This document shows positions 16,583 through 25,271 of a stretch of DNA of 64,000 nt, piece after piece; position 1 is the stretch's first letter; each line of letters starts with the position of its first letter. The notes under the pieces were generated by a model. The model was not told the DNA's origin, searched no databases, and saw only the letters and a list, made by a program, of their open reading frames with translations. Source of the DNA: JAKFDI01 sp036676235 (GTDB taxonomy: Bacteria > Pseudomonadota > Gammaproteobacteria > Burkholderiales > Burkholderiaceae_C); NCBI GenBank assembly GCA_036676235.1, contig JAKFDI010000085.1:1-64000 (forward strand). Reading direction: 5' to 3'. The translations under genes were made by a program, and so were the position numbers.

Positions 16583-17140
16583 GTGGAAGTGCTTCAACTC
16601 GATGTGTCCGGCCGGCCCCAGTCATGGATCTCGGCCAGGGAAGCGGCGGTCATCTACGCCTGCGACGGCATCGCCTGGACGCTGGGCGACGCATTCACCG
16701 TGCTGCGCGGCGGCATGCAGCGGCGCACGGGGCTGCAGTCGCGCATCGACGTGCATCCCATCGTCGCGGTGCGCGGCGCGGTGCCCAGCCGGGCATGGCG
16801 GCAGACGCCGGCGATGTCGAACCCCAAGCTCTTCGCCCGCGACCGTCATGTGTGTGCCTATTGCGGCCACCACCACCACGCCGACGACCTGACGCGCGAG
16901 CACATCGTGCCCACCTCGCGCGGCGGGCGCGACCACTGGATGAACTGCATCACCGCCTGCCGCCCCTGCAACGGCCGCAAGGCGAACCGCCTGCCCGAAG
17001 AGGCGCACATGACGCTGCTGTACCTGCCCTACGTGCCCAGCCTGCACGAGGACATGATCCTGCGTGGCCGGCGCATCCTCACCGATCAGATGGAATTCCT
17101 GCTGGCCAGCGTCCCCAAGAGCAGCCGCCTCCACGCCTGA
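16583..17140 (+). CDS. HNH endonuclease
   Basis: This 185-residue protein contains an HNH nuclease domain at about residues 88-135. A CAYC zinc pair and a later ACRPCN pair frame the catalytic REHIVPTSRGG and HWMNC stretch. The GTG start at 16583 is supported by AAGGAG nine bases upstream; no ATG nearby fits as well. The N-terminal 80 residues are not recognised. It stands alone between the ketopantoate-reductase-like gene and a lipoprotein gene. Stand-alone HNH proteins of this type are common in Burkholderiales and their role is not settled; repair or nicking is possible. Confidence 0.85.
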   Translation: MEVLQLDVSGRPQSWISAREAAVIYACDGIAWTLGDAFTVLRGGMQRRTGLQSRIDVHPIVAVRGAVPSRAWRQTPAMSNPKLFARDRHVCAYCGHHHHADDLTREHIVPTSRGGRDHWMNCITACRPCNGRKANRLPEEAHMTLLYLPYVPSLHEDMILRGRRILTDQMEFLLASVPKSSRLHA

Positions 17141-17252
17141 CTGATTCCCCGCATGGGCCACATGGGCCATCGACGGCTCCGGTGGGCGCGCCCACAATGA
17201 CGGCTTCCGACGCGAAACATCGCGCGCCGACCCTGTTCCTGCGGAGATTTCC

Positions 17253-17723
17253 ATGAAGCGTTCCCTCGTCACCCTCGCCCTCGCGGCGGCGCTTGCCGCC
17301 TGTTCCACCACCAGCCCCGACGTCATCCAGCGCGGCGACGCACAGCGCCTGTCGCAGGTGCAGGACGCCACCGTACTGTCGATCCGCCCCGTCACCGTCG
17401 AGGGCACGCAAAGCGGCGTCGGCGGCGCGGCGGGCGGCGTGATCGGCGGCGTGGCCGGCTCGTCGGTCGGCGGCCACCGCGAGCAGATCGCGGTGGGTGT
17501 GCTCGGTGCCGTGGCCGGCGCGGTGATCGGCAACCTGACCGAGCGCGCCGCCACGCGCGAAAGTGCGGTCGAGATCCTGGTACAGCTCAAGAACGGCGAG
17601 CGCCGCGCGATCGTGCAGGCCGACGGCAGCGAAGAACTCCGCCCCGGCGACGCAGTGATCCTCGTCTCCAGCGGCGGGCGCACGCGCGTGACGCGCGCAC
17701 CGGTCGTGTCGCCGCGCAGCTGA
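17253..17723 (+). CDS. Glycine-zipper (17 kDa antigen/SlyB-like) outer-membrane lipoprotein
   Basis: This 156-residue lipoprotein has a signal peptide ending in the lipobox LAAC (Cys17). Two glycine-rich membrane-hugging helices follow (GGAAGGVIGGVAGSSVGG and GVLGAVAGAVIGNLTERA), the mark of SlyB and Rickettsia 17 kDa antigen-like proteins. The C-terminal part is a small beta domain (EILVQLKNGERRAIVQ). It likely sits in the inner leaflet of the outer membrane and helps envelope stability. It ends in a strong terminator, so it is not co-transcribed with the large protein downstream. Confidence 0.88.
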   Translation: MKRSLVTLALAAALAACSTTSPDVIQRGDAQRLSQVQDATVLSIRPVTVEGTQSGVGGAAGGVIGGVAGSSVGGHREQIAVGVLGAVAGAVIGNLTERAATRESAVEILVQLKNGERRAIVQADGSEELRPGDAVILVSSGGRTRVTRAPVVSPRS

Positions 17724-17740
17724 CCCAACGTCCTTCGTGC

Positions 17741-17765
17741 AAAGCGCGCTTCGGCGCGCTTTTTC
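17741..17765 (+). terminator. Rho-independent terminator after the lipoprotein gene
   Basis: AAAGCGCGC pairs with GCGCGCTTT around a TTCG tetraloop and runs into a short T-tract, 18 bases after the stop codon. Confidence 0.88.
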
Positions 17766-17785
17766 ATGTACGGGCCTCGTGGGGG

Positions 17786-17814
17786 TTGAGCCGCCCTGCC
17801 CTGCGTGCTTTACT
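17786..17814 (+). promoter_or_regulatory. Candidate sigma70 promoter of the CHAT-hydrolase gene
   Basis: TTGAGC (17786-17791) is followed after 17 bases by TTTACT (17809-17814). Each box matches four of six consensus positions and spacing is ideal. It lies between the terminator and the gene, giving a leader of about 28 bases. Confidence 0.42.
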
Positions 17815-17848
17815 GCGCCGATCCAGCGCACCGCAGGGAGAGACGACG

Positions 17849-20800
17849 ATGGCGCAGAAGCTGAACTTCCGGCTGCAGGCCGCCGAACTCGTCGATCCCT
17901 CATTGCCGCGTGCGCTGCAGGACGCGCAGCGCTCCGCCGGCGCCCTCGGCGACGACCCCTTCCTGCCGCGCGAGCTGCTGCACGTCGACGCCGCGTTCGA
18001 CCTCTCGCCCACCGCACGCTCGCACGATGGCAACGCACAGCACACCGTGGCACTGGCCGATGCGCAGGTGCTGGTGCTCGAGCTGCCCGACGGCGTGACG
18101 GTGATCACCCATCCCGCCAACCTGCGCGACACGCTGGCGCGCATCGACCGCGATTCGGTCGATGCCGACGGCACGGTCGTCTTCGAGCGCGCGTTGCGCT
18201 CGCGCGGCATCGCGCTGCGCGGGGCGCTCGGCGATGCGGTGGCGGGCGGGCTCGGTGCCATCGTTTCGCGCGTGTACGCCCTGAGCGTGAGCCACGCCGT
18301 CGACCCCATCGCCGACGCCGCGCGCCGCAAGGCCTGCGAATGGCTGGGCGTGAAGGCCGAAGACAAGATCACGCAGTACGCCGACCTCGGCGTGAGCTGG
18401 CTCGGCACCAAGGCGCTGATGTGGGCCATCGAAAGCCGGTTGAAGAGCGAACCCGGCCTGTACCGCTGGGTCAACGGTGAGTTGGGCCAGCATTTCGAGC
18501 CCGGCGACGACGCGCTCGCGAAAGAGGCCGGCGCCGGCCCGCTGCTGGTGCTGATCCACGGCACCGGCTCCAGCACCAGCGGCAGCTTCGACGAGCTGCA
18601 GCGTGCCTCGCCGGCCTACTGGAAACCCTTCGAGCAACGCTACGGCGCGCGCGTGCTGGCCTTCGAGCACCGCACGCTCTCGGAAAGCCCGATCGACAAC
18701 GCGCTGCAGCTCGCGCGTGCGCTGCCCGAAGGCGCCACGGTCCACCTCGTCACGCACTCGCGCGGCGGCCTGGTGGGCGACCTGCTGTGCCTGGAGAACT
18801 TCGAGCCGCTGATCGACGGCTACGCGCTCGACCATGCGCTGCTGGGCGAGGCCGATCCCACCGAGCGCGAACGCCTGATGCAGGAACTCGCGCAGGCGCA
18901 CGGCGAGCAGCGCAGCGCACTGCACGAACTCGCGGCCGAGTTGCGCCGCAAGCGGCTGCGCATCGATCGCTACGTGCGCGTGGCCGCACCGGCGCGCGGC
19001 ACGCGGCTCGCCAGCGGCAACTTCGATGTGTTTCTCTCGGCGCTGTTGTCGCTGATGGGCTGGGTGCCTGCCTTCAAGGGCAACCCCATCTACTCGGCCT
19101 TCAAGCGCGTGGTGCTGGAAGTGGCGCGCAGCCGCACGAAGCCCAACCTCGTGCCCGGCATCGAGGCCATGCTCCCCGAGTCTCCGATGGCGCGCTTTCT
19201 CGCGTGCGCCACGCCGCAAGCGGGGCTCGCACTGGCCGTCATCAGCGGTGACGTGCAGGGCGGCGGCTGGCTCAAGCGCCTGGGTGTGCTGTTCACCGAC
19301 TTCAGCTTCTTCGACAACACCGACAACGATTTCGTCGTCGACACCGATTCGATGAGCGCCGGCATCGCCCGCGCCGGCCAGACGCGCGTGCTGTTCGACC
19401 AGGGGCCGCAGGTCAGCCATTTCCGCTACTTCGTCAACGACGCCACGCGCAGCGCGCTGCGCGCCTGGCTCACCGAAGCCTCGGTGGCGCAGATCGAAGC
19501 CTTCGAGCCGCTGCGCGGCATCGACGAACGCCCACTGGTCGCCACGCCCATCGGCTCGATGCGCGGCGGCGCGGCAGCCGCGGCGGCGCTTCCGATCACC
19601 GTGCTGCTGCCCGGCATCATGGGTTCTCACCTGTGGCTGCAGCGCAGCGAGCGGGTGTGGTTCAGCATTCCGGCGCTCGCGCTCGGCGGCCTCGCCAAGC
19701 TGCAGTTGAAGGATGCGGCGCAGGACAAGGTGGAAGCCGAAGCGCTGTTCGGCCAGTTCTACGGCGATCTGCAGGAACACCTGGAAGCCAGCCAGCGCGT
19801 GCTGCCCTTCGCCTACGACTGGCGCCAGCCGCTGGACGTGCTGGCCGACCGCCTGGCCGCCGCGCTGCGCGAGGCGCTGGACGGCACCGCACAACCGGTG
19901 CGCGTGCTGGCGCACAGCATGGGCGGGCTGGTGGTGCGGGCGCTGGTGCATCGCCACCCTGCCCTGTGGGACGAACTCATGGCGCGCGACGGCGCCCGCC
20001 TCGTGATGCTCGGCACGCCGCACCAAGGCTCGCACCTGATGGTGGAGTCGCTGCTGGGCAAGGCCGGCACGGTGCGCAAGCTCGGCGTGCTCGACCTCAC
20101 GCACGACCTGCAGGAGGTGCTGGACATCATCGCGAGCTTTCCGGGCGCGCTGCAGTTGCTGCCCAAGCCGGGTTTCATCGACACCGGCAACGACGCGGCC
20201 AACGACTGGTTCACGCCCGACCTCTGGGCCGAACTCAAGCAGCAGGCGCGCGACCTCTGGTTCGGCAACGGCACGGCCGCCGTGCCCGCCGCCGCTGTGC
20301 TCACGCGCGCGCAATGGCTGTGGCAGCAGGACGGAAGCGCCGTACCCGCCCTGCCCGAGAAGCACCAGGCCAAGGTGGCGTATGTGTTCGGCTGCGCGGC
20401 CAAGACGCCCTGCGGCATCGCGCGCGACGGCGAGCGCTGGAAGATGCTCGGCACCTCGCACGGCGACGGCTCGGTGACCTGGGCGTCCGGGCGCATCGGC
20501 GGCATCGGCCAGTTCTTCTACATGCCGGCCGAACACGGTGCGCTGGCGGATACGCCCGACTACTTCAGCTCGATCTGCGAGTTGCTCGACCGCGGCGAAG
20601 GCGGCCGGTTGCTCACCAGTCCACCGGCCGTGCGCGAGGGCAGCGCCGCGCCCCTCGTGGCCGAATACGACGCCGGCCCGCCGGTCTACCCGACAGACCA
20701 CGAACTCGCCGGCGGCCTGTTCGGCGCCGGCCGCCGGCTGCGGGCGCGCGAAGAGCCGCGCGACGTGCTGCGCGTGCGCGTGCGCGCCATGGACCTGCGG

Positions 20801-23800
20801 CAGGTGACGCAGCCCATCCTCGTCGGCCACTACGAGCAGGACGCGATTTCCGGCGCCGAGGCGCTGATCGACCGCCACATCGTGCACGGCGAGCTCACCG
20901 TGCGCCACCAGCTCGGGCTGTATGCGGGCGCCGTCGGCACCGCCAACGCCGTGCTCGCGCCGGCCTCGTCGCGCGACATCGCCAACGGCCGGCTGCGCGG
21001 CGCCGTGGTGGCCGGGCTCGGCCGCTACGACGGCTCGCTCACGGCACGCAAGCTGACCGAAGCGATCCGCACGGCCGGGCTGCGTTATCTGGTGCATGTG
21101 CTCGACAGCGGCGCTGTGGCCGCGGGCACCGAATCCGCGCAGGGCCTGCGGCTCGCGAGCCTGCTCATCGGCTACAACTCCTCGGCCAACCTCACCATCG
21201 CCGATTCGGTGCAGGCACTGCTGCGCGGCATCGTCGATGCGAACCGGCAGTTCGCGCAGGCCACCTCGTCGCGTTTGCGCATCGGCTCGCTCGACATCGT
21301 CGAGATCTACCTCGACACCGCCATCACCGCCACCTACGCCGCACGCACCGTGGCGCAAGCCATCAATGCCGATCCGCGCGTGCCTTGCCGCGTGGAAGCC
21401 GATGCCACGCTGCACGAGGGCGAAGGCATGCGCCACCGGCTCTTCGACGGCGGGCGCCAGGCCTATTGGCCGCGGCTCATCGTGACCGACGCCGCAACCG
21501 ACCCGAACACCGAAGCCCGGCCACCGACCGCGCGCCCCGGCACTGAACTCGCGCAAGACCTGCGCTACCTCTACCTCGGCGCGCGCGCCCGCGCCGAGGC
21601 GGTGGTGCACCAGCGCCAGCCGCAGCTCGTGGAGCGCATGGTGGCGCGGCAGATGCAGGTGATGAGCTACGACGCCGACTTCAGCCGCACGCTCTTTCAA
21701 CTGCTGGTCCCGCACGACTTCAAGGACGCCGCGCGGCAGATGCAGCAGATGGTGTTCGTGCTCGACCACGCCACCGCCAACCTGCCGTGGGAACTGATGG
21801 CCGCCGACGACACGCCGCTCGCCGTGAGCACGGCCATGGTGCGCCAGCTCGCCTCTGCCAGCTACCGCGTGCGCGTCAACCCGTCGATGGAGCGGCGCGC
21901 CTACGTGATCGGCAATCCGTCGACGGAGGGCATCGGCACGGTGTTCGCCGTCGCCACGGCGCCTTCGTCACCGCCGCAGGCCACGCAGCTCGACGTGACG
22001 AGCAGCCTCGACGACCTGCCCGCCGCCGAGCAGGAGGCGAATGCGGTGATCGACGCACTCGCACGCCACGGCTTCGAGGTGGAGCGCGCGGTCGGCGCCG
22101 GCCAGCGTGCCATCGACGTGATGAACCGCCTGTACCGCCGCCCCTACCGCATCGTGCACATCGCCGGCCACGGCGTGTACGACGAATGCGGCATCGACGG
22201 GCGCGAGCGCAGCGGCGTGGTGCTGTCCGACGGCCTGCTCATCACCGCCGCCGAGATCGACGCGATGGAGACGGTGCCCGAGCTGGTGTTCCTCAACTGC
22301 TGCCACCTCGGCAAGATCGACCGCGGGCCGATCGCCTTCAACAAGCTGGCCTACAGCGTGGCGCGCCAGTTGATCGACATCGGCGTGCGCGCCGTCGTGG
22401 TGGCCGGCTGGGCGGTGGAAGACATGCCAGCAAGCCACTTCGCCGAGGTTTTCTACGACCGCCTGCTGGCCGACAACCGGCCCTTCGGGGAGGCGGTGTT
22501 CGCCGCACGCCGCGCCACCTGGGAGCGCTATCCGGCCAGCATCACCTGGGGCGCCTACCAGGCCTATGGCGACCCGAGCTGGCGTGCCGAGCCGAATGCG
22601 CCGCAGGCGCAGGGCACCGGCGGCAGCGCCTGGTCGGGCGTGGCGCCGGAAGAACTGCTCGACCGGCTGGAGAGCGAACGCCTGGAACTCCAGCGCAGCG
22701 GCAGCGTGGTGTCGCCGGCCGAGGCCGCGCGCCTCGTGGCAAAGGTGCAGCAGTGGTTTGCGACCACCCCGCGCGACTGGATCGAACGGCCCGAGCTGCA
22801 CAGCGCGCTCGGCGACCTGTACGCCGATCTCGGCCCGGCGCACTTCGAGCTGGCCTGCCGCTGCTATGAGCAGGCCATCCGCGCGGCCCATGGTGCGGGG
22901 CGCGTGCCCATCCGCACCATCGAGCAGCTCGCCAACGTGGAGGCGCGCCTCGGCGAAGCGACCGACGACGCGGCCGTCGTGGCGCGCAGCATCACGCGGC
23001 TCGAGCATCTGGTGCAGCTTTCCGGCGCTGCATTGCCCGATGCGCCGGCCCGCGGCGGCGCGCCGCTCGTCAACGCCGAGCGCGCGGGGCTTCTCGGCAG
23101 CGCCTGGAAGCGCAAGGCGGCCGTGCATGCGCGCGCATCGCTCGCCGGCCGCGCTGGCGAGCTCGGGCGCATGAAAGACGCCCTCGAGCGCAGCGCACAG
23201 TGCTATCGCGCGGTGGCGAGCGAACTGGGCGCCAAGACCATCGCGCCCTACCAGACGCTCAACTGGCTGTTCATCTGGTCGCTCACGGCGCTGGCCGCCG
23301 ATCGCCAGCGCTACGTGCCGCACGTGCAGCGCTGCGTGGCCGCGGCCAATGCTGCCTATGCCGACGAGCCGCAACCCTGGAACGTGGCGATGGTGGCCGA
23401 CGCCACACTCATCACCGCGCTGCTGAACGAATCGCTCGCGGTGCTCGATGCGGCGGGCGAGCGCGCCTTCGAGTCCGTTGCCGCGAGCTACGAAGAGGTG
23501 CTGCGCAATGCGCTCATCACGCCGCGCGAGCGCGATTCGGTGGTGCGCCAGGTGGCGCTGCTCGCCCTCTTCCAGCAGGCACTGGAACACGCGGCGGGCA
23601 CCGCGTCGGCGCACGCGACAGGCAGCCGGCTGCAGGCGCTGGTGGAGCGGCTGGCGCACGGCGGGGCCACCACTGCGGCCGTGCTGGCACCGCTGCCGCC
23701 GGCCGCGCCGCCCAAGACGCGCACCGCGCCGCCGGCGCGCAAGCGGCGCCCGGCAACTTCGACCAAGGCATCGGCCAAGCGGCGACCAGCGGCCAAGCCA

Positions 23801-23809
23801 GCCGGGTAG
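17849..23809 (+). CDS. Giant CHAT protease fused to two alpha/beta-hydrolase domains and a helical repeat tail
   Basis: This 1986-residue protein has no signal peptide. The start at 17849 has GGGAG upstream; an in-frame earlier codon at 17786 falls inside the likely promoter. Domains seen in order: residues 1-220 unrecognised; about 225-545 a serine hydrolase with HGTG (237-240), nucleophile Ser304 in THSRGG and likely His524; about 580-930 a second, LCAT/lipase-like hydrolase with LLPGIMGS (586-593), nucleophile Ser690 in AHSMGG, GTPHQG (722-727), Asp873 in GDGS and His896; about 950-1240 an unassigned region with a possible leucine-aminopeptidase-N-terminal-like fold; about 1270-1590 a CHAT protease with His1441 in HIAGHG and Cys1485 in LNCCHLG; about 1600-1920 helical TPR-like repeats; 1950-1986 a lysine/arginine/proline-rich tail. 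CHAT is a caspase-clan protease domain used in bacterial immunity and cell death. I infer a protease-lipase switch; substrate and trigger are unknown. Base composition resembles its neighbours. Confidence 0.85.
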   Translation: MAQKLNFRLQAAELVDPSLPRALQDAQRSAGALGDDPFLPRELLHVDAAFDLSPTARSHDGNAQHTVALADAQVLVLELPDGVTVITHPANLRDTLARIDRDSVDADGTVVFERALRSRGIALRGALGDAVAGGLGAIVSRVYALSVSHAVDPIADAARRKACEWLGVKAEDKITQYADLGVSWLGTKALMWAIESRLKSEPGLYRWVNGELGQHFEPGDDALAKEAGAGPLLVLIHGTGSSTSGSFDELQRASPAYWKPFEQRYGARVLAFEHRTLSESPIDNALQLARALPEGATVHLVTHSRGGLVGDLLCLENFEPLIDGYALDHALLGEADPTERERLMQELAQAHGEQRSALHELAAELRRKRLRIDRYVRVAAPARGTRLASGNFDVFLSALLSLMGWVPAFKGNPIYSAFKRVVLEVARSRTKPNLVPGIEAMLPESPMARFLACATPQAGLALAVISGDVQGGGWLKRLGVLFTDFSFFDNTDNDFVVDTDSMSAGIARAGQTRVLFDQGPQVSHFRYFVNDATRSALRAWLTEASVAQIEAFEPLRGIDERPLVATPIGSMRGGAAAAAALPITVLLPGIMGSHLWLQRSERVWFSIPALALGGLAKLQLKDAAQDKVEAEALFGQFYGDLQEHLEASQRVLPFAYDWRQPLDVLADRLAAALREALDGTAQPVRVLAHSMGGLVVRALVHRHPALWDELMARDGARLVMLGTPHQGSHLMVESLLGKAGTVRKLGVLDLTHDLQEVLDIIASFPGALQLLPKPGFIDTGNDAANDWFTPDLWAELKQQARDLWFGNGTAAVPAAAVLTRAQWLWQQDGSAVPALPEKHQAKVAYVFGCAAKTPCGIARDGERWKMLGTSHGDGSVTWASGRIGGIGQFFYMPAEHGALADTPDYFSSICELLDRGEGGRLLTSPPAVREGSAAPLVAEYDAGPPVYPTDHELAGGLFGAGRRLRAREEPRDVLRVRVRAMDLRQVTQPILVGHYEQDAISGAEALIDRHIVHGELTVRHQLGLYAGAVGTANAVLAPASSRDIANGRLRGAVVAGLGRYDGSLTARKLTEAIRTAGLRYLVHVLDSGAVAAGTESAQGLRLASLLIGYNSSANLTIADSVQALLRGIVDANRQFAQATSSRLRIGSLDIVEIYLDTAITATYAARTVAQAINADPRVPCRVEADATLHEGEGMRHRLFDGGRQAYWPRLIVTDAATDPNTEARPPTARPGTELAQDLRYLYLGARARAEAVVHQRQPQLVERMVARQMQVMSYDADFSRTLFQLLVPHDFKDAARQMQQMVFVLDHATANLPWELMAADDTPLAVSTAMVRQLASASYRVRVNPSMERRAYVIGNPSTEGIGTVFAVATAPSSPPQATQLDVTSSLDDLPAAEQEANAVIDALARHGFEVERAVGAGQRAIDVMNRLYRRPYRIVHIAGHGVYDECGIDGRERSGVVLSDGLLITAAEIDAMETVPELVFLNCCHLGKIDRGPIAFNKLAYSVARQLIDIGVRAVVVAGWAVEDMPASHFAEVFYDRLLADNRPFGEAVFAARRATWERYPASITWGAYQAYGDPSWRAEPNAPQAQGTGGSAWSGVAPEELLDRLESERLELQRSGSVVSPAEAARLVAKVQQWFATTPRDWIERPELHSALGDLYADLGPAHFELACRCYEQAIRAAHGAGRVPIRTIEQLANVEARLGEATDDAAVVARSITRLEHLVQLSGAALPDAPARGGAPLVNAERAGLLGSAWKRKAAVHARASLAGRAGELGRMKDALERSAQCYRAVASELGAKTIAPYQTLNWLFIWSLTALAADRQRYVPHVQRCVAAANAAYADEPQPWNVAMVADATLITALLNESLAVLDAAGERAFESVAASYEEVLRNALITPRERDSVVRQVALLALFQQALEHAAGTASAHATGSRLQALVERLAHGGATTAAVLAPLPPAAPPKTRTAPPARKRRPATSTKASAKRRPAAKPAG

Positions 23810-23852
23810 CTGCGCCGCCGCGTGGAGCGGTCGGGCGAGCGGGAAACACGTT

Positions 23853-23861
23853 TGCTATACA
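23853..23861 (+). promoter_or_regulatory. Extended -10 element abutting the MscS start
   Basis: TGCTATACA places an extended -10 (TG, one base, TATACA) seven bases before the ATG at 23868. Transcription would begin at or next to the start codon, giving a leaderless message. No clear -35 and no Shine-Dalgarno sequence are visible. Confidence 0.38.
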
Positions 23862-23867
23862 CCGCGG

Positions 23868-25043
23868 ATGCAATCCATCGACCTCTCCCTGTTCGCCGAC
23901 TATCCCTGGGTGGGCGTGGCCCTCGCCGCGCTGATCGTGATCGTGATTGCGGCGGTGGTGCACCGCATCGGCTCGGTGGTGCTGTTGCGCATCACGCAGC
24001 CCTCGAAGGTGCTTCACGCCATCGTGCTCGAGACGCGCCGCCCGGCGCGCTTTGTGCTGCCGCTGTTCGGCCTGCAACTGCTGTGGCAGGGCAGCCCCGA
24101 CGCGCTGGCCGGCATCGACACGGTGAGTCACCTGAACGGCGTGCTGTTCGTCGCCGCCGTGACGTGGCTGCTGATGAGCGCCATCAACGGCGTGGCGCTC
24201 GGCGTGATGAGCCGCTACGCCGTCGACGTGGCCGACAACTTGCAGGCGCGCCGCGTGCAGACGCAGGCCCACGTGCTGGCGCGCACGCTGATGGGTGTGG
24301 TGTTCGTCATCGGCGTAGCGGTCGCGTTGATGACCTTCCCCGGCGTGCGCCAGGTCGGCGCGAGCCTGCTGGCCTCGGCCGGCGTGGCCGGCCTCGTGGC
24401 CGGCATCGCCGCGCGGCCGGTGCTGGGCAACCTGATCGCCGGGCTGCAGATCGCGCTGGCGCAGCCGATCCGCATCGACGACGTGCTGGTCATCGAGGGC
24501 GAATGGGGCCGCGTCGAAGAGATCACCGGCACCTACGTGGTACTGCGCATCTGGGACCTGCGCCGGCTCATCATTCCGCTGCAGTGGTTCATCGAGCATC
24601 CGTTCCAAAACTGGACGCGCTCGAGCTCCACCGTCATCGGCTCGGTGCTCCTCTGGGTCGACTACGGCATGCCGATCGAGCTGCTGCGCGCCGAGGCGCG
24701 GCGCATCTGCGAGGAAGCGCCGGAATGGGACCGCGACCTGTGCAAGCTGCAGGTGGTGGAAACCAGCGAGCGGGCGATCCAGCTGCGGGTCATCGTGACC
24801 ACGCCCGACTCCGGCCGCGGCTGGGATCTGCGCTGCAAGATCCGCGAAGGGCTGATCGACCTCACGCAGCGCGAGTACCCGCAGTTCCTGCCGCGCCTGC
24901 GCACGGAACTCGACCGGCCGCACAAGAACGACGCCACGCTGCCGGAGGGTTCCGGCTCGCCGCCCCATGCGCCGGCCGATTCATCCGGCGCCGAATCGGC
25001 CGGCACCGCCGCCGACCCGGTGGCCGGCCGCTCAAGGAACTGA
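23868..25043 (+). CDS. MscS-family mechanosensitive ion channel
   Basis: This 391-residue inner-membrane protein begins with about four hydrophobic helices. The MscS pore helix region follows (LLASAGVAGLVAGIAARPVLGNLIAG, cited in part) with regular Ala/Gly packing, then the beta domain (IRIDDVLVIEGEWGRVEEITGTYVVLRIWD, cited in part) and a cytoplasmic alpha/beta vestibule. The last 40 residues are a Pro/Ala/Ser-rich tail without predicted structure. It follows the giant CHAT protein after 58 bases on the same strand and may have its own promoter. Normal function is release of solutes under osmotic downshock; a link to the CHAT protein is possible but only positional. Its end overlaps the convergent Mut7-C remnant by 12 bases. 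Confidence 0.9.
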   Translation: MQSIDLSLFADYPWVGVALAALIVIVIAAVVHRIGSVVLLRITQPSKVLHAIVLETRRPARFVLPLFGLQLLWQGSPDALAGIDTVSHLNGVLFVAAVTWLLMSAINGVALGVMSRYAVDVADNLQARRVQTQAHVLARTLMGVVFVIGVAVALMTFPGVRQVGASLLASAGVAGLVAGIAARPVLGNLIAGLQIALAQPIRIDDVLVIEGEWGRVEEITGTYVVLRIWDLRRLIIPLQWFIEHPFQNWTRSSSTVIGSVLLWVDYGMPIELLRAEARRICEEAPEWDRDLCKLQVVETSERAIQLRVIVTTPDSGRGWDLRCKIREGLIDLTQREYPQFLPRLRTELDRPHKNDATLPEGSGSPPHAPADSSGAESAGTAADPVAGRSRN

Positions 25044-25271
25044 CGACACCGCCTCGATCGCGCCGCACAACCGGCGCCAGTGCGAGCCACGCCAGTACAC
25101 GCGTCGGCAATTCGGGCAGCGCCAGAAGACATCGAAGCAGGCAGCAGTGCGCGCAGGCAGTTGCGCCTGCACCTCGACCTTGTCCACGTCATCGAGCGGC
25201 GTGTTGCACAAGTGGTTCAGCTCCGCGTAGAAGCGCAGTTCGACCGCAGCGCCAGAGGCCCGCTCATTCAC
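25032..25271 (-). pseudogene. Internally deleted Mut7-C RNase-domain remnant
   Basis: This 79-codon frame starts like a full Mut7-C protein (ELRFYAELN, the N-terminal ubiquitin-like part) and jumps at once to the C-terminal zinc ribbon (CNTPLDDVDK, then WRCPNCRRVYWRGSHWRR). The usual intervening nuclease domain of roughly 150 residues is absent, and the first cysteine of the first CxxC pair is replaced by the joint. The frame is intact and its ATG overlaps the stop of the peroxiredoxin gene as ATGA, so it may still be translated as a small zinc-binding peptide. I call it a remnant because the catalytic part is gone. Confidence 0.7.

Noticed and set aside
16583..17723. HNH endonuclease and glycine-zipper lipoprotein as members of the CHAT system
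   Set aside because: A strong terminator at 17741-17765 separates them from the CHAT gene and both are common stand-alone genes in this group.
17786..17848. Upstream start for the CHAT protein adding 21 residues
   Set aside because: It overlaps the likely -35 box and lacks a ribosome site, while ATG 17849 has GGGAG upstream.
17900..21769. Very long open frame on the reverse strand, opposite the CHAT protein gene
   Set aside because: The translation is dominated by Arg, His, Gln, Ala and Glu runs typical of an antisense shadow in GC-rich DNA, with no domain or ribosome site.
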